A DNA stretch of 64,000 nucleotides from Thioalkalivibrio sp. K90mix (GTDB taxonomy: Bacteria; Pseudomonadota; Gammaproteobacteria; Ectothiorhodospirales; Ectothiorhodospiraceae): positions 861,501 to 925,500 of the forward strand of contig NC_013889.1 in NCBI RefSeq assembly GCF_000025545.1, in the 5' to 3' direction. How positions within the stretch are numbered: the stretch's first letter is position 1; each line of letters starts with the position of its first letter. Shown here in pieces: positions 52,341 to 62,281 of this stretch. A program made the position numbers and the translations under genes. Under the pieces are notes generated by a model that saw only the letters and a list, made by a program, of their open reading frames with translations, did no database searches and had not been told where the DNA came from.

Positions 52341-55300
52341 ATGCGCTTTACCGATGTCTTTATCCAGAAGCCCGTGCTGGCCACTGTGGTCAGCCTGTTC
52401 ATCCTGCTGTTCGGGGTGCGCGCGGTATTCGACCTGAACGTGCGCCAGTTCCCCGAGGTGCAGAACGCCGTCGTCACGGTCAGCACCGCCTATATCGGAG
52501 CAGATGCGGACCTGGTGCAGGGATTCATTACCACGCCGATGGAGCGCGAGATCGCCGAGGCAGAGGGGATCGACTACATCGTCTCCAACAGCCTGCCGGG
52601 GATGAGCACGGTGCAGGCGTTCCTGGAGCTCGATTACGACCCGAACCAGGCCCTGACACAGATCTCCGCCCAGGTGGACAAGATTCGCAGCGACCTGCCG
52701 TCCGAGGCGGAGGATCCGGTGGTGGATCTCTCCGTGGGTCAGGACGTGGCGGCAATGTACATGTCGTTCTATTCCGAGCGGCTCTCCAACAACCAGACCA
52801 CCGACTACCTGATCCGAGAGGTGCAGCCCGAGCTGGCGACCGTCAACGGTGTGCAGCGGGCCGAAATCCTCGGTGACCAGAGCTTTGCGATGCGCGCTTG
52901 GCTGGATGCCGACCGCATGGCGGCCTATGGCGTGACCGGACGCGACGTGCGCTCCGCACTGGAGGGCAACAACGTCCTCTCCGCGGTGGGGCAGACCAAG
53001 GGCTCGATGGTGAGCCTGGATCTGACTGCGGATACCGATCTGCAGACCCCGGAGGCCTTCGAGGAGCTGATCCTGTTCGAGCAGGATGGCGACCTGGTGC
53101 GCCTGGGCGACATTGCCGAGGTGGAGCTGGGGTCAGAGAACTACGATACCTCGGTGCGCTTCAACGGTCAGGCGGCGACCTTCATCGGCATCGAGCTGGC
53201 GCCGGATGCCAATGCTCTGGAAGTGATCGCGGATGTACGCGAGATCTTCGAGCAGCGCATCGAGCCGCGCTTGCCCTCGGGGCTGGAGGGCGAGATCGTT
53301 TATGACTCCACCGAGTACATCGAGAGCGCGATCGACGAGGTACTGACGACCATCGTGCTGGCGCTGCTGATCGTACTGGTGGTGATCTATCTGTTGCTGG
53401 GGTCGTGGCGCAGCGTGTTGATCCCGGCGGTGGCGGTGCCGCTGTCCCTGATCGGGACCTTCATGCTGATGCTGTTGATGGGGTTCTCGCTGAACCTGCT
53501 GACGCTGCTGGCGATGGTGCTGGCGATCGGCATCGTGGTCGATGACGCGATCATCATGCTGGAGAACATCTCGCGGCATATCGAGGAGGGCATGTCGCGT
53601 ATGGATGCGGCGATCCAGGGGGCGCGCGAACTCGCCTGGCCGATTGTCGCGATGTCGACCACGCTGGTGGCGGTCTTCCTGCCGCTGGGGTTCATCGGCG
53701 GCCTGACCGGCACGCTCTTCATCGAGTTCGCATTTACCCTCGCGGCGACGGTCGTGATCTCGGGGATTGTCGCGATCACGCTCTCGCCAATGATGTGTTC
53801 GAAGATCCTGCGCGATGGTTCGGTCGAGCGACGCGGGCGCATCGAGTCGTGGCTGGACGCTCGCTTCGACAGCCTGCGCGAGCGCTATCGCCGACGCCTG
53901 CACGGGGCACTGAATGACCGCTTCACGGTCGCCGTATTCGGTGCCATCGTGCTGGTTTCCTGTTACTTCCTGTTTGTGACCTCCCAGACGGAGCTGGAGC
54001 CCCAGGAGGACCAGGGCTTCGCCTTCTCGATCATGGAAGGCGATGCCTACATGGGGATCGACTATCTGGAGCGCAACACCGCGCTGACGGACGGCTTCTT
54101 CGACCGCATCCCCGAGCTCGACAATATCTTTATCGTGAACGGCTTTGGCGGCGGGCCCGGCATGGCCGGGGCGACCAACCAGGCCCTGGGCGGTTTTGTG
54201 ATGGCGCCCTGGGATCAGCGTGAACGAACGACTGCCAAGATCCTGGAAGAGGACCTTCAGCCGGCGCTGGAAGGGTTGCCAGGGCTGGAGGTGTTCGCGA
54301 TCCAGCCTCCCCAGCTGCCGACCCCGGGGCAGGGCGCGCCGGTGAGTGTCGTGTTCGGCTCGACCAGCTCGTTCGAGGAACTGAACGAACTGAGCCAGGA
54401 GATCAAGGATCGTGCGATGGCCACGGGTCGGTTCATCTTTCTGGATACCGATCTCAACTTCGACCAGCCACGGGTGGATCTGAAGATCGACCGCGAGCGT
54501 GCCTCGCAGCTCGGGATCGACATGGCGACGCTGAATGCCGACCTGGCGACGTATCTGTCCGGCGGGTTCGCCGGGCGGTTTGCGATGGAGAACCGCAGTT
54601 ATCGCGTCATCCCGCAGGTTCAGCGCTCCGATCGTCTGACGCCGGAGCAACTCGAAGAGCTGTACACGCGCACCGCGGACGGCGAGCCGGTGCCGCTGTC
54701 CAGTATCGTGACGCTGGAGGAGACCGTCACGCCGCGCCAGCTCAACCGCTTCCAGCAGCTGAATGCAGTGACGCTGCAGGGGGTGCCGCGCCCGGGCGTG
54801 ACGCTAGGCGAGGCCCTGGACATCATCGACCGGATTGCTGCCGAGGTGCTGCCGCCGGATGTGAACGTGGACTATGCCGGCGAGTCGCGCCAGTTGAAGG
54901 CCGAGGGCGGGGATCTGGTCGTCACGTTCTTCTTCGCGCTGGTGGTGATCTTCCTGGTGCTGGCCGCGCAGTTCGAGTCGTTCCGTGACCCGTTGATCAT
55001 TCTGACCACGGTGCCGATGTCGATTGCCGGTGCCCTGATCTTCATCAGCCTGGGCGTGACCTCCCTGAACATCTATACACAGGTGGGTCTGCTGACCCTG
55101 ATCGGGCTAATCGCCAAGCACGGCATCCTGATCGTGGAGTTCGCGAACCAGTTGCAGCGTCAGGGGCGCCCCTTGCGCGATGCGATCGAGGAGGCGGCCA
55201 GCCTGCGTCTGCGGCCCATCCTGATGACGACCACGGCCACCGTGGTGGCGATGGTGCCGCTGCTGATGGCCACCGGTGCCGGGGCGGGTTCGCGCTTCGC

Positions 55301-55442
55301 GATGGGCCTGGTGATTGCTGCGGGCATGGCGATCGGCACGTTGTTCACGCTGTTCGTGGTTCCGGCCATCTACACCTATGTCGCGCGCGATCACTACGCC
55401 GACACGCTGGAGGCGCAGGAGCCCGACGCAGGTCCCGCCTGA
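52341..55442 (+). CDS. RND multidrug efflux permease (HAE1 family)
   Basis: A 1033-residue proton-driven efflux pump subunit with 12 membrane helices and two large periplasmic loops. Typical stretches are RFTDVFIQKPVLATVVSLFI at the start, FPEVQNAVVTVSTAYIGADADLV, the TM4 region GIVVDDAIIMLENISRHIEEG with the proton-relay aspartates, and AKHGILIVEFANQLQRQG in TM10. The length matches AcrB/MexB-type pumps. Substrates cannot be predicted from sequence alone. A GC hairpin lies about 15 bases after the stop. Confidence 0.94.
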   Translation: MRFTDVFIQKPVLATVVSLFILLFGVRAVFDLNVRQFPEVQNAVVTVSTAYIGADADLVQGFITTPMEREIAEAEGIDYIVSNSLPGMSTVQAFLELDYDPNQALTQISAQVDKIRSDLPSEAEDPVVDLSVGQDVAAMYMSFYSERLSNNQTTDYLIREVQPELATVNGVQRAEILGDQSFAMRAWLDADRMAAYGVTGRDVRSALEGNNVLSAVGQTKGSMVSLDLTADTDLQTPEAFEELILFEQDGDLVRLGDIAEVELGSENYDTSVRFNGQAATFIGIELAPDANALEVIADVREIFEQRIEPRLPSGLEGEIVYDSTEYIESAIDEVLTTIVLALLIVLVVIYLLLGSWRSVLIPAVAVPLSLIGTFMLMLLMGFSLNLLTLLAMVLAIGIVVDDAIIMLENISRHIEEGMSRMDAAIQGARELAWPIVAMSTTLVAVFLPLGFIGGLTGTLFIEFAFTLAATVVISGIVAITLSPMMCSKILRDGSVERRGRIESWLDARFDSLRERYRRRLHGALNDRFTVAVFGAIVLVSCYFLFVTSQTELEPQEDQGFAFSIMEGDAYMGIDYLERNTALTDGFFDRIPELDNIFIVNGFGGGPGMAGATNQALGGFVMAPWDQRERTTAKILEEDLQPALEGLPGLEVFAIQPPQLPTPGQGAPVSVVFGSTSSFEELNELSQEIKDRAMATGRFIFLDTDLNFDQPRVDLKIDRERASQLGIDMATLNADLATYLSGGFAGRFAMENRSYRVIPQVQRSDRLTPEQLEELYTRTADGEPVPLSSIVTLEETVTPRQLNRFQQLNAVTLQGVPRPGVTLGEALDIIDRIAAEVLPPDVNVDYAGESRQLKAEGGDLVVTFFFALVVIFLVLAAQFESFRDPLIILTTVPMSIAGALIFISLGVTSLNIYTQVGLLTLIGLIAKHGILIVEFANQLQRQGRPLRDAIEEAASLRLRPILMTTTATVVAMVPLLMATGAGAGSRFAMGLVIAAGMAIGTLFTLFVVPAIYTYVARDHYADTLEAQEPDAGPA

Positions 55443-55456
55443 CCTTCGCTGCGGTC

Positions 55457-55471
55457 CCCCCGCATCGGGGG
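55457..55471 (+). terminator. Hairpin after the RND operon
   Basis: CCCCCG-CAT-CGGGGG, 14 bases after the pump stop, without a T tract. It is probably a weak terminator or transcript end. Confidence 0.4.
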
Positions 55472-55742
55472 CAAGGGCTCCGATCACGGTGTGGCCTAAA
55501 AGGCATGCATTGACTGCGGTCATGGACTACAATCAGCGACCGCATTCCCGGCTGAGGCTGCCGGGCAGGCGCCGGGCGCTGATGCGAACAGAACCCCCAT
55601 GCCGCTGCGCGGAACTCTGCGGAGCGGCCCTTCTATAAACGAAAGTCTATTGGTCGTATCTAGATTATTTATTTGTTATTAGCAGTGCGCCTTCCTAATC
55701 TAGGCGACCGTCACGATTAACCAACGCGTAGGAGAAAGCCAC
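55472..55742 (+). promoter_or_regulatory. Carboxysome operon promoter/operator region
   Basis: No gene here. After a GC-rich part, the sequence turns AT-rich at 55630-55700. A candidate promoter is TTGGTC (55650-55655) with TGTTAT (55674-55679), 18 bases apart. The palindrome ATTAG-N12-CTAAT (55678-55699) lies just downstream and has the A/T-flanked dyad form bound by LysR-type proteins such as CbbR; a second AT-rich dyad, TCTAGA, is at 55659-55664. No cbbR gene is in the window. AGGAGA at 55731-55736 is the cbbL ribosome site. Confidence 0.5.
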
Positions 55743-57164
55743 ATGGCCGCCAAGAAGTACTCCGCGGGCGTCAAGGATTACCGCGAAACCTACTGGATGC
55801 CGGAATACATGCCGCTGGATACCGATCTGCTGGCATGTTTCAAGATCACCCCGCAGCCGGGCATCGACCGCGAAGAAGCCGCGGCCGCTGTGGCCGCCGA
55901 GTCCTCCACCGGTACCTGGACCACGGTGTGGACCGACCTCCTGACGGACATGGACTACTACAAGGGCCGTGCCTACTCCATCGAGGACGTGCCGGGTGAC
56001 GACGAGTCCTTCTACGCGTTCATCGCCTACCCGATCGACCTGTTCGAAGAAGGCTCGATGGTGAACGTGTTCACCTCGCTGGTCGGTAACGTGTTCGGCT
56101 TCAAGGCCATCCGTGCCCTGCGTCTGGAAGACGTGCGCTTCCCGATGGCCTACGTGAAGACCTGCGGTGGCCCGCCTTCCGGTATCCAGGTCGAGCGCGA
56201 CAAGCTGAACAAGTACGGCCGTCCGATGCTGGGTTGCACCATCAAGCCGAAGCTGGGTCTGTCCGCGAAGAACTACGGCCGTGCCGTGTACGAGTGCCTG
56301 CGTGGCGGCCTCGACTTCACCAAGGACGACGAGAACATCAACTCGCAGCCGTTCATGCGCTGGCGTGATCGCTTCGAGTTCGTGCAGGAAGCGACCGAAA
56401 AGGCCGAAGCCGAAACCGGCGAGCGCAAGGGTCACTACCTGAACGTTACCGCGCCGACCCCGGAAGAGATGTACAAGCGTGCCGAGTTCGCCAAGGAAAT
56501 TGGTGCGCCGATCATCATGCACGACTACATCACTGGCGGCTTCTGTGCCAACACGGGTCTGGCCAACTGGTGCCGCGACAACGGCGTGCTGCTGCACATT
56601 CACCGTGCGATGCACGCGGTGCTCGACCGTCATCCGAAGCACGGTATCCACTTCCGTGTGCTGGCGAAGATTCTGCGCCTGTCCGGTGGTGACCACCTGC
56701 ACACCGGCACCGTGGTCGGCAAGCTGGAAGGCGACCGTGCCGCGACCCTGGGCTGGATCGACCTGCTGCGTGAATCCTTCATTCCGGAAGACCGCTCGCG
56801 CGGCATCTTCTTCGATCAGGATTGGGGTTCCATGCCGGGCGTGTTTGCCGTGGCCTCTGGTGGTATCCACGTCTGGCACATGCCGGCCCTGGTCTCCATC
56901 TTCGGCGACGACTCCGTGCTCCAGTTCGGCGGCGGTACGCTGGGCCATCCGTGGGGCAACGCCCCGGGTGCGGCAGCCAACCGTGTGGCGCTGGAAGCCT
57001 GTGTCCAGGCGCGTAACGAAGGTCGGGACATCGAGAAGGAAGGCAAGGACATCCTGACTCAGGCGGCGCAGCACAGCCCCGAACTGAAGATCGCCATGGA
57101 AACGTGGAAAGAGATCAAGTTCGAGTTCGACACCGTCGACAAGCTGGATACCCAGCACAAGTGA
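55743..57164 (+). CDS. cbbL: RuBisCO large subunit, form IA (carboxysomal)
   Basis: Catalytic subunit that carboxylates ribulose-1,5-bisphosphate. The 473-residue protein begins [21 protein letters not shown], typical of form IA, and has the active-site lysine block [17 protein letters not shown] (the carbamylated lysine is in this stretch), [18 protein letters not shown] and the loop-6 region FHRTGTV-like [14 protein letters not shown]. Its position at the head of a cso operon makes it the carboxysome-packaged form. It is expected to assemble as L8S8 with CbbS and to be captured by CsoS2. Confidence 0.98.
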   Translation: MAAKKYSAGVKDYRETYWMPEYMPLDTDLLACFKITPQPGIDREEAAAAVAAESSTGTWTTVWTDLLTDMDYYKGRAYSIEDVPGDDESFYAFIAYPIDLFEEGSMVNVFTSLVGNVFGFKAIRALRLEDVRFPMAYVKTCGGPPSGIQVERDKLNKYGRPMLGCTIKPKLGLSAKNYGRAVYECLRGGLDFTKDDENINSQPFMRWRDRFEFVQEATEKAEAETGERKGHYLNVTAPTPEEMYKRAEFAKEIGAPIIMHDYITGGFCANTGLANWCRDNGVLLHIHRAMHAVLDRHPKHGIHFRVLAKILRLSGGDHLHTGTVVGKLEGDRAATLGWIDLLRESFIPEDRSRGIFFDQDWGSMPGVFAVASGGIHVWHMPALVSIFGDDSVLQFGGGTLGHPWGNAPGAAANRVALEACVQARNEGRDIEKEGKDILTQAAQHSPELKIAMETWKEIKFEFDTVDKLDTQHK

Positions 57165-57172
57165 TCGTCCGA

Positions 57173-57202
57173 GCACGGGCGGCGCTAGGGCGCCGTTCGT
57201 GC
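57173..57202 (+). other. Stem-loop in the cbbL-cbbS spacer
   Basis: A 13-bp stem (57173-57185 with 57190-57202) closed by TAGG, with two G-T pairs that would be G-U in RNA. It starts eight bases after the cbbL stop and has no T tract, so it is more likely an mRNA-processing or stability element than a terminator. Confidence 0.7.
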
Positions 57203-57233
57203 CCAGAAAGAACCAGAGCACAGGATTACCGAC

Positions 57234-57566
57234 ATGTCTGATATCCAGAACTTCAAGCAGTCGCAGAAGTACGAGACCTTCTCCTATCTGCCGGAGATGA
57301 ATGCCGACCAGGTGCGCAAGCAGATCGAATACTGCCTCGCGCAGGGCTGGAACCCGGCGATCGAGTACAGCGAAAAAGAAAACGCCATGGCCCACTACTG
57401 GTACATGTGGAAGCTGCCGTTCTTCGGCGAGCAGTCCGTCGAGGCGGTGCTGCAGGAGATCGAAGAATGCCGTCGTGCCAACCCGGGCATGATGGTGCGC
57501 TTCATTGCGTACGATAACTACGCCCAGAGTCAGGGCATGGCCTTCGTGGTCGACCGCGGTCGCTAG
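57234..57566 (+). CDS. cbbS: RuBisCO small subunit, form IA
   Basis: A 110-residue small subunit completing the L8S8 enzyme. The sequence [35 protein letters not shown] and [12 protein letters not shown], then [22 protein letters not shown], match carboxysomal CbbS. ACAGGA precedes the ATG at 57234. It follows cbbL by 69 bases that hold a stem-loop and precedes csoS2 by 92 bases that hold another. Confidence 0.97.
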   Translation: MSDIQNFKQSQKYETFSYLPEMNADQVRKQIEYCLAQGWNPAIEYSEKENAMAHYWYMWKLPFFGEQSVEAVLQEIEECRRANPGMMVRFIAYDNYAQSQGMAFVVDRGR

Positions 57567-57584
57567 GACCCCGGTTCGGTGGAG

Positions 57585-57607
57585 GCCGGGTGTCTGTGGC
57601 ACCCGGC
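57585..57607 (+). other. Stem-loop in the cbbS-csoS2 spacer
   Basis: A perfect 8-bp stem GCCGGGTG/CACCCGGC with a 7-base loop, 18 bases after the cbbS stop. No T run follows closely. It may protect the abundant cbbLS transcript or attenuate read-through into the shell genes. Confidence 0.65.
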
Positions 57608-57658
57608 CCGTCCATCAAGCGTTATTACCGTTGCTGCCGCCAACTGTAAGGAAGTGCC

Positions 57659-60600
57659 ATGAGTAATCCGACATCCGCGTCTGAAGGTCTCTCGGGTCGA
57701 GAACTCGCCCGGGAACGGCGCAAGGCCATGTCTCATAATGGCAAGGCTGCCGTGAAGCCGACCGGCCAAACCAAGGGAACGTCGCGTTCTGCCGCGGCCG
57801 CGCAAAAGGCGCGCCAGGCTCAGCGTGTTTCCGAACCGGCCCCCCAGGCGCGGGAGCCGGAGTCGCACTCTAGCGAATCTCAGCCGTCGACCTCGTTCGA
57901 GGTCGGCAGCAGCGCACCTGCGCGCCGCCCGGAACCGGGCGCCCACGCCGGTGCCTCGAACGGCCGCCAGGCCGCTCTTGAGCGCCGCCAGAAGATGGCG
58001 CGCCAGGGCAAGAAGGCCGTCGGTCGTTCCAATACCCGTGCGCGGGCCCTGGGCGGGTTGGCCCGTGGAGGTTCCGACCGCTCGCGTCAGCTCGAAGCGT
58101 TGTCGCAGAACCAGGGTATGGAGATCGACTGTTCCAACATGAGCGGGCGCGAAATCTGCCGCCTGCGCCGTCAGGCACTGGCGACCGACGGCAAAAAGGC
58201 CATGGCCGCCGAGCCGCGCCGTGAAGACCTGCTGAAAGGCGAGGGTTCCTTCGCGCCGTCCGCGCAGGAAGAGAAAAAGGGCTGTGGTTGTGGTTGCAAG
58301 GACGAGACGTCCGGGCGCGACGACACCTATAGCGCGGCCAGCGCCGAGAGCGACACCGTCGTGGAAAGCGGCCTCGACCAGCTGTGCGACAAGGTCGAGT
58401 CCGGTGGCGAGTCCGCGGGTCCGCATCCGATGATCTCCGAGGTCCGCGCGATCTGCATGGCCCGCCGCGAGGCGATGGCTCAGAACGGCAAGCGTGCGAC
58501 CAAGCGCCGCTTCAACGGCTCCAAGGGTCGCGGTGCCATGCCGCAGGAAGGCTCGTGGAAGGCCGCGAAGCGCAAGGGTATGTCCACTCGCGAGGTGGCA
58601 CGCCAGCGTCGTGAAGAGCTGTGCACCATCGGGCGAGGTTCGTCCGATCCGGGTCGCCCCTGTGGTCGTCCCCGTGGTCAGACGAGCGAAGCACCGCCGA
58701 AGGTAGAAGAGGGCACCACCCTCGCCGGTGGCCACATCAGCGGCACGCAGGTCGAGGCGACGCGCAGCGTCACCGGCGCCGAAGCGGGCAGCTGCTCGAA
58801 TATTACCGGGACCGAGTACCTGGGTCTCGAGCACTACGAGCGCTACTGCCATGTGCGCCCGAGTGCCAATCCGGCCAAGGTGGGACACTCCCATACCAGC
58901 CGCGGCCAGGAAGTCAGCGGTACCGAGGTCGGGCGCTCTGTGCGCGTGACCGGGGACGAATCTGGGTCCTGCGAGGCGATCACCGGTACCGAGTACCTGA
59001 GCAGCGAGCAGTACGAAGGCTTCTGCGGGACGGGCGCGCCGTCAAGCAAGCCCCGGACCAGCGTAATGGTGACGCGCCACGGCGAGGGTGTCTCCGGCAC
59101 CAGTGTCGGCCGTAGCCCGCGTGTCACCGGGGACGAATCGGGCTCCTGCCGAGACATCACCGGCACCGAGTACCTGAACACGCAGGCAAGCGAGGTTCCG
59201 TGCAACACGGGAAAGTCCAACGGAGCGCCGATGAAGGTCGGCGTCATGCATACGCTTCGCGGTCGTGAACTGACCGGGACCGAAGTCGGGCGCTCCTCGC
59301 GAGTCACGGGTGATGAATACGGCAGCTGCAAGCCGGTCACCGGGACCGAATACATTGGTACGGAACAGTTCAAGGGCATGTGCGGTACCCGCCCGGAGCC
59401 GACGCCGGCCAAGGTGCAGGAGCTGCACACGATGGAAGACCAGAGCGTAACGGGTACGGCTGTGGGCCGAAGCCCGAAGGTGACCGGCGACGAATCCGGC
59501 TCTTGCCGCCCGCTGACCGGGACGCCGTACTACAACCAGGCCGACTTCGGTGATGTGTGTGATCGCCCGGCGGCTGGTGGTGTGCCCAAGGTGGGGGTGA
59601 TGCATACCCTTCGGGGCCGTGAAGTGTCTGGCACTCAGGTAGACCACTCGATCCATGTAACGGGTGATGAGTACGGCGGTTGCAAGCCGATCACCGGTAC
59701 GGAATATGCCGGCTCCGAGCACTACGACGCCTTTTGCGGCGGCCGTCGTCCGGAAGCCGCACCGGAGAAGGTGACGGTGGGTCGGACGTGGAACCAGCAG
59801 ATGGTGTCCGGGACGGCAGTTGGGCGCTCAGCCCGCGTGACCGGGGACGAATACGGGGCCTGCAAGCCCGTGAGCGGCACCGCGTACATTGGACCGGATC
59901 AGTACGAGACATTCTGCGACACGTCCGACAGTCAGGCGGCGGAAGTCCGCGTAGCCGAACGGCATTCGACGCCCGCGCATGAGGTGTCGGGCTCCCAGCC
60001 GGGCTACGACGAGCGGGTAACCGGTACCGAGCGTGGAGCGTGCCAGGATGTTTCCGGGGCCCCGTATGTCGGTGCCAACGAGTTTGTTCAGACCTGCGCC
60101 AGTGTGGCCGGGAGGCTGCATCCGCGTCTGCGTCCGGACGGTATGCAGGGTCCGGCACCCGCGCAGCCGGCAGCCCCGGCCCGCCCGATGCCCAACGCGG
60201 GGTTCAGTGTCAATACGCCCGCACGGAGTGCGGCGGAGCGCCGCGAACGTATCACTGGAACCGCTTATGGCAGCAGCAGCAGCCTGACCGGTTCGATCAA
60301 CAAGGCGATGGGTCTGGTATCTGGGACCGAGGAATTTCGCTACAACCGTGGCCAGCAGGAAGTAGCGGCGGCACCGGTGGAAGAAGGCCAAAAGGTCGGT
60401 GCCGAGCGGGTGACGGTCAACGGCAGCAGTAACGGCGTCTCCATCACGGGAGATGACTGGCAACGGGGTGACCGTGTGACCGGGACCGAAGGGTTCTCGA
60501 CGCGCCGCAATGCGACGCAAAAGGGCAACCCGCGGGGCGAAGGCCGGAGCGCCTATGCCAATCGCGAGCTGGAACGCAAGGAAGTGCCGATGAGCAAGAT

Positions 60601-60667
60601 CACCGGTTCCTCCGGGAACAGTGGCAGCGGTTCGCTGGTGACCTTGTCCGGCGGTGCCCGCGGCTAA
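57659..60667 (+). CDS. csoS2: Carboxysome assembly scaffold CsoS2
   Basis: A 1002-residue disordered scaffold that captures RuBisCO and ties it to the shell. Five N-terminal RuBisCO-binding type repeats are seen (about residues 9-33, 98-122, 160-183, 258-283, 307-328), each with an R-x2-R-R...GK pattern, for example RELARERRKAMSHNGKAAV. Eight middle repeats follow (about 355-815) with SGT...VTGDE-G-C...TGTEY units and paired cysteines. The C-terminal shell-anchoring part ends SKITGSSGN...SGGARG, as in Halothiobacillus. It is longer than the Halothiobacillus protein (869). An unusual GCGCGC cysteine cluster lies at 208-213. Confidence 0.96.
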   Translation: MSNPTSASEGLSGRELARERRKAMSHNGKAAVKPTGQTKGTSRSAAAAQKARQAQRVSEPAPQAREPESHSSESQPSTSFEVGSSAPARRPEPGAHAGASNGRQAALERRQKMARQGKKAVGRSNTRARALGGLARGGSDRSRQLEALSQNQGMEIDCSNMSGREICRLRRQALATDGKKAMAAEPRREDLLKGEGSFAPSAQEEKKGCGCGCKDETSGRDDTYSAASAESDTVVESGLDQLCDKVESGGESAGPHPMISEVRAICMARREAMAQNGKRATKRRFNGSKGRGAMPQEGSWKAAKRKGMSTREVARQRREELCTIGRGSSDPGRPCGRPRGQTSEAPPKVEEGTTLAGGHISGTQVEATRSVTGAEAGSCSNITGTEYLGLEHYERYCHVRPSANPAKVGHSHTSRGQEVSGTEVGRSVRVTGDESGSCEAITGTEYLSSEQYEGFCGTGAPSSKPRTSVMVTRHGEGVSGTSVGRSPRVTGDESGSCRDITGTEYLNTQASEVPCNTGKSNGAPMKVGVMHTLRGRELTGTEVGRSSRVTGDEYGSCKPVTGTEYIGTEQFKGMCGTRPEPTPAKVQELHTMEDQSVTGTAVGRSPKVTGDESGSCRPLTGTPYYNQADFGDVCDRPAAGGVPKVGVMHTLRGREVSGTQVDHSIHVTGDEYGGCKPITGTEYAGSEHYDAFCGGRRPEAAPEKVTVGRTWNQQMVSGTAVGRSARVTGDEYGACKPVSGTAYIGPDQYETFCDTSDSQAAEVRVAERHSTPAHEVSGSQPGYDERVTGTERGACQDVSGAPYVGANEFVQTCASVAGRLHPRLRPDGMQGPAPAQPAAPARPMPNAGFSVNTPARSAAERRERITGTAYGSSSSLTGSINKAMGLVSGTEEFRYNRGQQEVAAAPVEEGQKVGAERVTVNGSSNGVSITGDDWQRGDRVTGTEGFSTRRNATQKGNPRGEGRSAYANRELERKEVPMSKITGSSGNSGSGSLVTLSGGARG

Positions 60668-60696
60668 GCGGCGAATAAGGAGGCAATACGACCACG

Positions 60697-62265
60697 ATGG
60701 TGCGCCGAGGCCGCCGCAAGACTTCGCCCTTTGGCACGCGTTACGCGACGCCACGGGGAAGTGCCGTCCGGTCGCCGGTAGCACAAGGTGCCACTTCGGT
60801 GGCTGCGCAACCTTTGGTGAGCGCGGTGCCGCCGAAGGCGCAGGCGCCGCTGGATGTGCCTTCTGTGTTGAAGCCCGGGCATCCCCTGGCGGATGTTGCC
60901 GACAACGAACGGCTGTATGCGTTTGAAAGCGGCTTTCGCGATCGGTTCGCGAATCTGGTGCCGGTACTGAAAGAGGTCCATGCGCTGCAACACGAGCGGG
61001 ACTTCGAGGAAAAGGCGCAACGGATTGTGGAGGATAACCTCGGCTATCGGTTGCCGGAACGCGTCCTGGAGGATGCGTGGATCAATGATCTGGACACGCG
61101 CGAACTGTACCTGCACGGGACGTTCGAGCTGTTCGATCAGCTGGTCAATGAATACTGGGCGGGTCGGGATGACCTGGTGGACGAGGCGGAACGCGCGATC
61201 GCGTATTTCCTCGACTGCGACTTCCACGAAGTGGACATCTCGCCCTGTTCGGATGGACGGCTGTTGAGCCTGCGGCGTTTTATCCTGCGCCTGCCGGATC
61301 TGGCGGTTCGAGTGAAGAGTTATGCCGGGGCGCAGTTCGACATCGAAGAGGATGTCCGCCACTGGACGAAACGCGAGCTGTTGCGCTTTCGTGAAGGACG
61401 GCCGACCACGGCGGATGTGCCGAGTCGCTACCTGAAGATCGCGGCGTATCACTACAGCAGTGCGGACCCGCATCACCAGGGGTGTGCGGCGCACGGCAAC
61501 AGCGAACGGGATGCGGCGGATGCCGCGCTGCGGCAGCTGCGGGCGTTTCGTCAGGCGATCGAGAATACCTACTGTTGTGGGGCCTCGGTCGACACGCTGC
61601 TGATTGGCGTGGACACGGATACGGATGCCGTGAAGATCCATATCCCCGACGCCGATACGCGGATGAGTCTGTACCGCTTCGTGGATAGCGCGAAGGTGTA
61701 TCGGGAGACGCAGGAGCTGGACGGCCGTGAGGCGGAATTGCGCGTGTATCAGTCGATCCAGGACGCGATCCACCAGCAGGGCTGGGGACACGGCAACGGG
61801 GCGCCGCACGAGGGGATGCTTCGGCTGATCTCGCGGCTGCTGCTGAACAATATTTCGCAGCTCGATTACGTGGCGCGCTACCACAACGGGCATTACGCCG
61901 ATGTGGGGCACCGCGAGCGGGTGATCATCGTCGGCCAGGAAGTCGAGGAGATGCAGGTACGCAATTTTGCCTACTTCGCGCACCTGGAAACGATGGAAGA
62001 AGGCGCCCACGGGATGGACGTGGGGGTGAACAAGATTTTTCGGCAGCTGAATGTCGAGCGGGGCCTGCCGGTACCGGTGGTGATCCATTACCGCTACGAC
62101 CGCAAGGTGCCGGGGTCGCGCGAGCGGGTTGAAGCCCGTTGCCGGCGGATTCGCGACCAGATCATGGCGCGCTACCGCGAACTGGCCGAAAAAGGCCTGA
62201 TCGGGTGCCACATGGTGATTCGCGACAAGCGCAGCGGCAGCCAGTTGGAACCGCTCGCCGGTTGA
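60697..62265 (+). CDS. csoSCA: Carboxysomal carbonic anhydrase CsoSCA
   Basis: Epsilon/beta-like zinc carbonic anhydrase (also called CsoS3) that converts bicarbonate to CO2 inside the carboxysome. The 522-residue protein has a basic disordered N-terminus that in the family binds RuBisCO, a helical domain, the catalytic domain with likely zinc ligands in the CDFHEVDISPCSDGRL and HHQGCAAHGN blocks, and a C-terminal half with a degenerate duplicate active site. GGAGG at 60678-60682 is the probable ribosome site. It lies 29 bases after csoS2. Confidence 0.96.
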   Translation: MVRRGRRKTSPFGTRYATPRGSAVRSPVAQGATSVAAQPLVSAVPPKAQAPLDVPSVLKPGHPLADVADNERLYAFESGFRDRFANLVPVLKEVHALQHERDFEEKAQRIVEDNLGYRLPERVLEDAWINDLDTRELYLHGTFELFDQLVNEYWAGRDDLVDEAERAIAYFLDCDFHEVDISPCSDGRLLSLRRFILRLPDLAVRVKSYAGAQFDIEEDVRHWTKRELLRFREGRPTTADVPSRYLKIAAYHYSSADPHHQGCAAHGNSERDAADAALRQLRAFRQAIENTYCCGASVDTLLIGVDTDTDAVKIHIPDADTRMSLYRFVDSAKVYRETQELDGREAELRVYQSIQDAIHQQGWGHGNGAPHEGMLRLISRLLLNNISQLDYVARYHNGHYADVGHRERVIIVGQEVEEMQVRNFAYFAHLETMEEGAHGMDVGVNKIFRQLNVERGLPVPVVIHYRYDRKVPGSRERVEARCRRIRDQIMARYRELAEKGLIGCHMVIRDKRSGSQLEPLAG

Positions 62266-62281
62266 GCTAACGGGACACGGA

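Noticed and set aside
55695-57602. 635-codon minus-strand frame opposite cbbL-cbbS
   Set aside because: It is the complement of RuBisCO genes and has no independent support.
58273-58279. GAAAAAG heptamer in csoS2 as a programmed -1 frameshift site
   Set aside because: The heptamer is not a full X-XXY-YYZ site, the -1 frame stops after about 17 codons, and frameshifting in known CsoS2 lies in the middle-repeat region. No convincing site was found there by eye.
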